Below are positions 58,969 through 64,000 of a stretch of 64,000 nucleotides of DNA, in pieces. A program made the translations under genes and the position numbers. Position 1 is the first letter of the stretch. Each line of letters starts with the position of its first letter. This DNA is from Alteromonadaceae bacterium XY-R5 (GTDB taxonomy: Bacteria > Pseudomonadota > Gammaproteobacteria > Enterobacterales > Alteromonadaceae), in NCBI GenBank assembly GCA_001660395.1, contig LXWE01000001.1, positions 310,001 to 374,000 on the forward strand. The letters are read 5' to 3'. The notes under the pieces were generated by a model, which ran no database searches, was not told where the DNA came from, and was given only the letters and a program-made list of their open reading frames with translations.

Positions 58969-61095
58969 ATGATAGGCTTTGCGAGAATTTTTCTGGCTGC
59001 CGATAATAACCATATGGCCGATTTACCGACAAATCATCTAAACCAGACACTTTCCTCTGAGATACTAACTCAATCTCAGCAGCTTAGTACGTCTACCGAA
59101 AAGTTAGCCCAGGTAAAGGTGTTTATCAGCCAGGTGACCCAGGAGCATATATTGGCGCAAGTGGGACAACAGCAACTTAAACTCCCAGCCAATCAACTCC
59201 AAGGCAATCTGCGACCTGGTAATGAGTATCAGCTTAGTCTGGAAGTTTTGACAACCAATCAGGGAAAAGGCCTGCAATTGGTGTTTCGTAGCAATGAAGA
59301 CCGTCCTGAACAGTTACCTGTTTCTAGCATCGTCCTTAACAAATCTGCCGCCATACCATTAAAACAAGCCCTGTTGGCGCTGCCACAGACACAGTCTTCC
59401 CAGCAACCAACTCGCAGCATTGAACTCCCCGTAACCCTGGTCAAAATAGAAGATAATCAACTCACGTTAACCAGTGACAACGGCAAAAGCCAAATAACCC
59501 TGACAGCAAAATCTACGCCTCACGCCTCTGGTGACGCCGTCCCCGCCAGGCTTCAGCCAGGTCCGGCAACCCTTAAACTGCACATAGCAGCAGGCACAGA
59601 TAAACCAAATGCAATTCAAATAATCCAACAGCAACAATCCGTATCATTTGTGGCCTCCGATAAGGCACTGGCCGGCATCCAACCACATGTACTCCAACAA
59701 CAAGTCCGTCAGCATATCGGAGTGGAAGGCACAACGTTACTAGTAAATCGAGCCCCATTGATCAATATACCGTCATTTGCCCACACCGAATCCGCGACAC
59801 AGATTCAGCAATGGTCAGGCACACAAATAAAAGTCACACTGCTACCTGAACAGGCGATTCGAATCAGTGCTGTCGGCGCTACACCGGTTCAGACTCAATC
59901 CGATTTGGGCAGCCAGATCCGTTCTCCAGCCCTCGCCACGCTTGCAGTAAACGTTAGTCAAGCAAATGCGCTCAAACCACTCTTCATCCAAGCAGTTACT
60001 AATGGCCCAACCAACACGCCAACATACCCGCCAACGGAGCTGCGTTCTCAGCCAGCGTTACAGCAGTCACAGACGGCAGCAATAACTCCCAACGCATCAG
60101 AACCCACACTTACTCAAGTAACAACAGAATCTACTCAACGAGAAATTCCTGTTCCCCCGCAACAGCGCCCCCAGTTACAGGAATCATTGGTTAATCTACA
60201 ACGCAAATTAATGGCGCAGGCTCAGGCCCCTGCTCAGGCCATGAAGCAATTGCATCGAGCGTTTAATGCCGCTGAAGTTGACGATCTTGGCGAAAGTCTG
60301 CAGCAATTGTTGCGTACGGTGCAGCAGCGACTGACGCAGCATCAACTGCAGGGGGGCGAGCATGATACTCAGAACCTAAGGGCGTTGTTACAATCGCCCT
60401 CAACCTTCTTTACCCCTGCGCAAACGATTCAGCCGGTTGCAGCGCAAAGTGGATTACTGGAAGGGCTGCTTACTCTGCTTCAACTAAGTCTTAGCGCGCG
60501 CCTACAGCGTGGCGATAACAAACCCAATCCACAAGCTCTGCAAGTACTTCTGCAGCAGGCAGATCCTAAAGCTCCCGCCCCGAGTCCCGGCCAGCAACGT
60601 ACATTAAGTCAATGGGAAGACAAATATCAGGTACTCAAACAATTGGCCGGACTCAGTGCGTCACACCAACTGAATAAGAGCCAGTCAACAGAGCGCAGCT
60701 CTGCGTTACAGGAGCAGCTTTACTATGTGCTCCCCATCGGCACTGGCAACGAGAAGCGGCAGGATGTCGAGTTGCTAATTAAACGTGAACACGAGCATAC
60801 GCGCCGCCAAACAACTGACAACGCTGAACGCCATATCTGGAATATCAGCATGCGTTTACCCATTGGCGCAGATGAAATGATGCTGGCCAAATGCAGATTG
60901 GAACAATCTGCACTGACGCTTAATATCTATGTAAGTGACACAGCTGCACAGGAAAAGGTGCTGAATTTCTTACCTAAGCTCAAGCAGCGCTTAACCCAAC
61001 TCGGATTAGAGATAGTGCATAGCCAGTGTCAGCTGGGGCAAACCCAGGAAAGCCTGCAACAACGTTCACACCATATTTTCCGAACACAGGTATAA
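58969..61095 (+). CDS. FliK-like flagellar hook-length control protein
   Basis: A 708-residue protein. The N-terminal region (about 45-110) is a small beta domain, the middle (about 110-480) is Gln/Pro/Thr-rich low complexity, and the C-terminal 150 residues match the FliK C-terminal domain: YYVLPIGTGNEKRQDVELLI, IWNISMRLPIGADEMMLAKC and LTLNIYVSDTAAQEKVLNFL. FliK measures hook length and signals FlhB to change substrate. Here it is far from any other flagellar gene and next to an FlhB-tail gene. The start is uncertain; an in-frame ATG at 59014 is an alternative. The 204-base gap to ccmA shows only AT-rich sequence. Confidence 0.75.
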   Translation: MIGFARIFLAADNNHMADLPTNHLNQTLSSEILTQSQQLSTSTEKLAQVKVFISQVTQEHILAQVGQQQLKLPANQLQGNLRPGNEYQLSLEVLTTNQGKGLQLVFRSNEDRPEQLPVSSIVLNKSAAIPLKQALLALPQTQSSQQPTRSIELPVTLVKIEDNQLTLTSDNGKSQITLTAKSTPHASGDAVPARLQPGPATLKLHIAAGTDKPNAIQIIQQQQSVSFVASDKALAGIQPHVLQQQVRQHIGVEGTTLLVNRAPLINIPSFAHTESATQIQQWSGTQIKVTLLPEQAIRISAVGATPVQTQSDLGSQIRSPALATLAVNVSQANALKPLFIQAVTNGPTNTPTYPPTELRSQPALQQSQTAAITPNASEPTLTQVTTESTQREIPVPPQQRPQLQESLVNLQRKLMAQAQAPAQAMKQLHRAFNAAEVDDLGESLQQLLRTVQQRLTQHQLQGGEHDTQNLRALLQSPSTFFTPAQTIQPVAAQSGLLEGLLTLLQLSLSARLQRGDNKPNPQALQVLLQQADPKAPAPSPGQQRTLSQWEDKYQVLKQLAGLSASHQLNKSQSTERSSALQEQLYYVLPIGTGNEKRQDVELLIKREHEHTRRQTTDNAERHIWNISMRLPIGADEMMLAKCRLEQSALTLNIYVSDTAAQEKVLNFLPKLKQRLTQLGLEIVHSQCQLGQTQESLQQRSHHIFRTQV

Positions 61096-61098
61096 CGT

Positions 61099-61416
61099 AT
61101 GAACACACCTCACGACAAAACAGCGTCTTCTGCCGTCGCGTTAAAATACGCAGAAGGAGAAGGCAAAGCCCCCGAAGTTGTTGCGAAAGGTTTTGGCAAT
61201 TTAGCGGATGAAATCATTGCCCTGGCCGAACAGGCTGGTGTACTTATCCATCCAGATCCTGAATTAGCTCAGGTCCTTAACCAGCTCGATTTAGGCCAGC
61301 AAATTCCGCCACAACTTTACCATTTGATCGCGGAGTTGATCGCGTTTTCTTATCTGTTGCAGGGTAAATTTCCCCAGCACTGGCAAAATAAAACGGGCAT
61401 TCCGCATAAAGTCTAA
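61099..61416 (+). CDS. FlhB C-terminal domain-like protein (FlhX type)
   Basis: A 105-residue stand-alone copy of the cytosolic C-terminal domain of the flagellar export switch FlhB: SAVALKYAEGEGKAPEVVAKG, LADEIIALAEQAGVLIHPDPELAQVL and QIPPQLYHLIAELIAFSYLL. It begins where FlhB starts after self-cleavage, but the NPTH site itself is absent. It lies three bases after the fliK-like gene, so they form a pair, suggesting the two still act together on export switching. Known relatives can replace the FlhB tail. Confidence 0.85.
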   Translation: MNTPHDKTASSAVALKYAEGEGKAPEVVAKGFGNLADEIIALAEQAGVLIHPDPELAQVLNQLDLGQQIPPQLYHLIAELIAFSYLLQGKFPQHWQNKTGIPHKV

Positions 61417-61420
61417 TGAC

Positions 61421-62197
61421 TTAAAAAGCCTCAAAATGCACTAATAGATATTTACTCGGTGGCAGCCCAAACGCCTTATGGAAGGCAGTTGTATATGCAC
61501 TGATGCTGTTGTAACCCACCTCAAACGCTACCTGAGACACGGATTTTCCGGCAGCCATCAACGAAATCGCTTTCACCAGTCTGACCTGAGTGCACCAGTG
61601 GATAAAACTCATATCCGATTGCTCTCTAAAGCTCCTGGTAAAACTGCGACGACTCATACCGACTGCGTCTGCCCATTGGTCCAACGACAACTGCAACGTG
61701 GGTTCATTAATAAACCGAGTGCATATTTTGGCCAGTCTCGGTTCTGCTGGCATAGGAATCGATAAAGGATCTATCGGTAAACAGGCGATTTCATCCAGAA
61801 TAAGCTGCATAATGCGTCCGTCGCGACTATCCAGTTCATACAAAGGCGGAATCTCAACTGCCTGATTAATTAATGCGCGCAGCAACTCAGTCACACCAAA
61901 AACACGACACTTCCTGGCCCAGTCTTGATGTTCCAAACTGTCTATATAGAGGGTTTTCAGAGTGACGTGACTTAGCGCGGTGACATGATGTCTTATACCT
62001 GCCGGCACCCATAACGCACGTTGCGGAGGGATCACAAAGCTCCCTTTATCGGTCATAACCGACATCACACCACTAGTCGCATAAATAAGTTGGTTTCGAC
62101 GATGATCATGCCAGTCATCGACGGTACCTGGCGGATATTCATCGAATAACGATGCGATTGGACGGTCGATATTTTGTAGGGCGGCGCTGCTTTTCAT
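61421..62197 (-). CDS. AraC family transcriptional regulator
   Basis: A 258-residue regulator. The N-terminal half is a cupin-like sensor (PPGTVDDWHDHRRNQLIYATSG, VIPPQRALWVPAGIRHHV) and the C-terminal 100 residues hold two helix-turn-helix motifs (LSLDQWADAVGMSRRSFTRSFRE; VSQVAFEVGYNSISAYTTAFHKAFG). This layout matches regulators of small-molecule or efflux genes. The ATG at 62197 has AGG seven bases upstream; a GTG two codons earlier is less likely. It ends four bases from the convergent flhB-tail gene. Ligand and targets are unknown. Confidence 0.88.
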   Translation of the reverse strand: MKSSAALQNIDRPIASLFDEYPPGTVDDWHDHRRNQLIYATSGVMSVMTDKGSFVIPPQRALWVPAGIRHHVTALSHVTLKTLYIDSLEHQDWARKCRVFGVTELLRALINQAVEIPPLYELDSRDGRIMQLILDEIACLPIDPLSIPMPAEPRLAKICTRFINEPTLQLSLDQWADAVGMSRRSFTRSFREQSDMSFIHWCTQVRLVKAISLMAAGKSVSQVAFEVGYNSISAYTTAFHKAFGLPPSKYLLVHFEAF

Positions 62198-62395
62198 TAA
62201 CACACCTGTGGGTCACGCGATCCATTCAGACACATAAATTCGAGCAAAACCGTCCCTGCTTTTACCGATTCGATGATTCCAGACTTTCCTGATAATAAAA
62301 CGATAACCATTAGCAACAAATCGGAACGGGCAACATGATAACAAAGGCGACCCTGCCCGCCCAGCAGGATGACACTGTTTTTACTTTGCTCTAAA

Positions 62396-62425
62396 AACAA
62401 CAAAGCCCTGTCTAACAGGGCTTTG
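62396..62425 (-). terminator. Rho-independent terminator after recA
   Basis: CAAAGCCCTG (62401-62410) pairs with CAGGGCTTTG (62416-62425), five-base loop; on the minus strand TTGTTTTT follows. The rest of the 259-base gap between recA and the AraC gene (62198-62456) shows no gene; recX is not present here. Confidence 0.9.
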
Positions 62426-62456
62426 TAAGGCGATAATGAACGCGAGTAAATCGATT

Positions 62457-63494
62457 TTACAGCACGTCTTCAGATAAAGGTTGTTGCTCGTCAGCCTTCT
62501 TGGTTTTTGGTAATAGCAGCGTTTCGCGCAAACGCTTCTCGATATCGGCTGCCATGTCTTGGTTTTCCTTCAAGAATTTCACCACATTGGCTTTACCCTG
62601 ACCAATACGCTCGCCATTGTAGCTATACCAGGCACCGGCCTTCTCAACGAATTTTTGTGCCACACCCAAATCAATCAACTCAGCTTCTTTACAGATACCT
62701 TCACCGTACATAATTTGGAATTCTGCCTGTTTAAACGGTGGTGCAACCTTGTTCTTCACTACCTTCACGCGAGTTTCGTTACCCACAACTTCATCGCCTT
62801 CTTTGATCGAACCGATACGACGAATATCCAGACGTACAGAGGCATAGAATTTCAGGGCGTTACCACCCGTTGTGGTTTCAGGCGAACCAAACATTACCCC
62901 AATTTTCATACGGATTTGGTTAATGAAAATGCACAGGGTATTAGAACGCTTGATATTCGCGGTTAACTTACGCAACGCCTGAGACATTAAACGTGCCTGC
63001 AAACCTACGTGAGAGTCACCCATATCACCTTCAATTTCAGCTTTTGGTGTCAGTGCGGCAACCGAGTCAATAATCACCACATCAACAGCACCAGAACGCA
63101 CCAGCATGTCACAGATTTCTAGCGCCTGTTCACCTGTATCTGGCTGAGAAACCAGCAACTCATCGATATTTACGCCCAGTTTTTCAGCATAAACAGGATC
63201 CAGTGCATGCTCGGCATCCACGAACGCACAGGTTTTACCTTTGCGCTGAGCTTCGGCAATAACCTGCAGGGTTAGCGTGGTTTTACCTGAAGATTCAGGA
63301 CCGTAGATTTCAACAATACGACCACAAGGTAAACCGCCAATACCTAAAGCAATGTCGATACTCAAAGAACCAGTCGAAATGGCTTCAATGTCCATGGCCT
63401 GGTTGTCACCCAATCGCATGATGGAACCTTTACCAAATTGCTTCTCAATTTGACCAAGTGCCGCCGACAGGGCGCGTGATTTGTTATCGTCCAT
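62457..63494 (-). CDS. recA: Recombinase RecA
   Basis: A 345-residue RecA with Walker [35 protein letters not shown], the L2 loop [24 protein letters not shown], and an acidic C-terminus. It carries out strand exchange and triggers LexA self-cleavage. AGGAAAG precedes the ATG. The promoter overlaps a LexA site. It stands as a single gene with its own terminator, downstream of cinA/pncC as in many proteobacteria. Confidence 0.99.
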   Translation of the reverse strand: MDDNKSRALSAALGQIEKQFGKGSIMRLGDNQAMDIEAISTGSLSIDIALGIGGLPCGRIVEIYGPESSGKTTLTLQVIAEAQRKGKTCAFVDAEHALDPVYAEKLGVNIDELLVSQPDTGEQALEICDMLVRSGAVDVVIIDSVAALTPKAEIEGDMGDSHVGLQARLMSQALRKLTANIKRSNTLCIFINQIRMKIGVMFGSPETTTGGNALKFYASVRLDIRRIGSIKEGDEVVGNETRVKVVKNKVAPPFKQAEFQIMYGEGICKEAELIDLGVAQKFVEKAGAWYSYNGERIGQGKANVVKFLKENQDMAADIEKRLRETLLLPKTKKADEQQPLSEDVL

Positions 63495-63576
63495 ACTCTT
63501 TCCTCAGAAACTGGCGTTTAACGACTAATTCATTTCATATGCTGGGATACAGATTTATCCCAAGACTTGCTGCAGA

Positions 63577-63604
63577 ATTATACTGTATAGATTTACAGTT
63601 ACAA
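63577..63604 (-). promoter_or_regulatory. recA promoter
   Basis: On the minus strand TTGTAA (63604-63599), a 16-base spacer and a perfect TATAAT (63582-63577). The LexA box fills the spacer, so bound LexA blocks RNA polymerase. Confidence 0.85.
63581..63600. promoter_or_regulatory. LexA (SOS) box of recA
   Basis: TACTGTATAGATTTACAGTT contains CTGT-N8-ACAG and matches the E. coli SOS consensus closely. It lies between the -35 and -10 of recA. Confidence 0.92.
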
Positions 63605-63690
63605 CCTGTATCCGTCACTTTTTCCGGAAAAAGCATATAGAAACACTCTATCCAATTGTTTTATATAAATATTTCAAACCAAAGATGCGT

Positions 63691-64000
63691 TTATTTAGTA
63701 AGCAACGCTGCTATTTTTGCCAACGAAAACTCAATGGCCTGCTCACGAACCTGATGTCTATCGCCTTCAAAATGACATTTTATACAGGTGGTTTGTCCAT
63801 CAACATAAAAGCCAAACCAGACTGTGCCAACGGGCTTTTCTGCGCTTCCGCCATCTGGTCCGGCGACACCACTGACAGACACAGCCACCTGAGCATTTGC
63901 CCCTTTTGCCGCGCCGACTGCCATCTGCTCTACTGTCTGTTTAGAAACAGCACCGAACTGGTCAAGAGTCGTTTCGGCGACATCCAGCAAGTCTCGTTTT
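63691..64000 (-). CDS. CinA/PncC nicotinamide-nucleotide amidase, 3' part
   Basis: The frame is open to the right edge of the window, so the 5' end lies outside. The visible 103 residues are the C-terminal part of the CinA amidase domain: LLDVAETTLDQFGAVSKQTVEQMAVGA, VAVSVSGVAGPDGGSAEKPVGTVWFG and REQAIEFSLAKIA. The domain deamidates nicotinamide mononucleotide in the pyridine nucleotide cycle. Whether the full gene is short PncC or long CinA cannot be seen. It precedes recA, a common arrangement. Confidence 0.93.
   Translation of the reverse strand, partial: KRDLLDVAETTLDQFGAVSKQTVEQMAVGAAKGANAQVAVSVSGVAGPDGGSAEKPVGTVWFGFYVDGQTTCIKCHFEGDRHQVREQAIEFSLAKIAALLTK

Overview
The window reads as chromosomal DNA of a marine gammaproteobacterium, most likely of the Alteromonadales (Alteromonadaceae-like). 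The basis is the gene content and gene order: the apt-dnaX-ybaB-recR-htpG-adk block known from Escherichia coli, a complete ccmABCDEFGHI cluster next to an orphan fliK/flhB-tail pair, an IbpA-type small heat-shock protein, a LexA-controlled recA beside cinA, and a large capsule locus rich in sulfotransferase-like genes. No rRNA, tRNA, CRISPR array or insertion sequence was seen.

Bases 1-14.2 kb hold housekeeping genes. The 3' end of hisIE is followed by a cytochrome b561/YceI pair, a membrane diguanylate cyclase, ibpA, a MAPEG protein and adk. Next comes htpG, with a clear sigma-32 promoter, then a degenerate GIY-YIG gene, recR, ybaB, dnaX and apt. dnaX carries an in-phase A-AAA-AAG heptamer and two in-frame hexanucleotide repeats. 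At 11.8-14.2 kb lies a bufferin-type RiPP operon: a secreted precursor with ten cysteines in tandem EGKCG repeats, a DUF692/MNIO enzyme, a DUF2063 partner and a 41-residue membrane peptide.

Bases 14.3-46.6 kb form one large surface-polysaccharide locus, almost all on the minus strand. From its promoter side it runs: wecA (separately terminated); a lipoprotein; Wza/KpsD-like, KpsM-, KpsT- and KpsE-like export proteins; rfbACDB for dTDP-L-rhamnose; an AT-rich cargo block (a GT2-GT4 fusion, a sulfotransferase, an FkbH-like protein); then glycosyltransferases, two LicD-family proteins with discoidin-like N-termini, a TagD-like cytidylyltransferase, three further sulfotransferase-like proteins and a pyruvyltransferase-like protein. 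The genes suggest a rhamnose-containing polysaccharide exported by an ABC transporter and decorated with phospho-alditol, sulfate and possibly pyruvate or acyl groups. The composition is an inference.

Bases 46.6-64 kb hold a structured intergenic region with a candidate small gene, a POT peptide transporter, ytfJ, a small membrane protein, galE, mlaA, the ccm operon, a FliK-like protein and an FlhB C-terminal-like protein, an AraC regulator, recA with its SOS box, and the 3' part of cinA/pncC.

The items most worth following up are the expanded bufferin precursor and its small membrane neighbour, the possible dnaX frameshift site, the shared GW/RxD/GF module in three glycosyltransferases, the rfbB gene cut short at the edge of the AT-rich block, and the leader-like region upstream of wecA.
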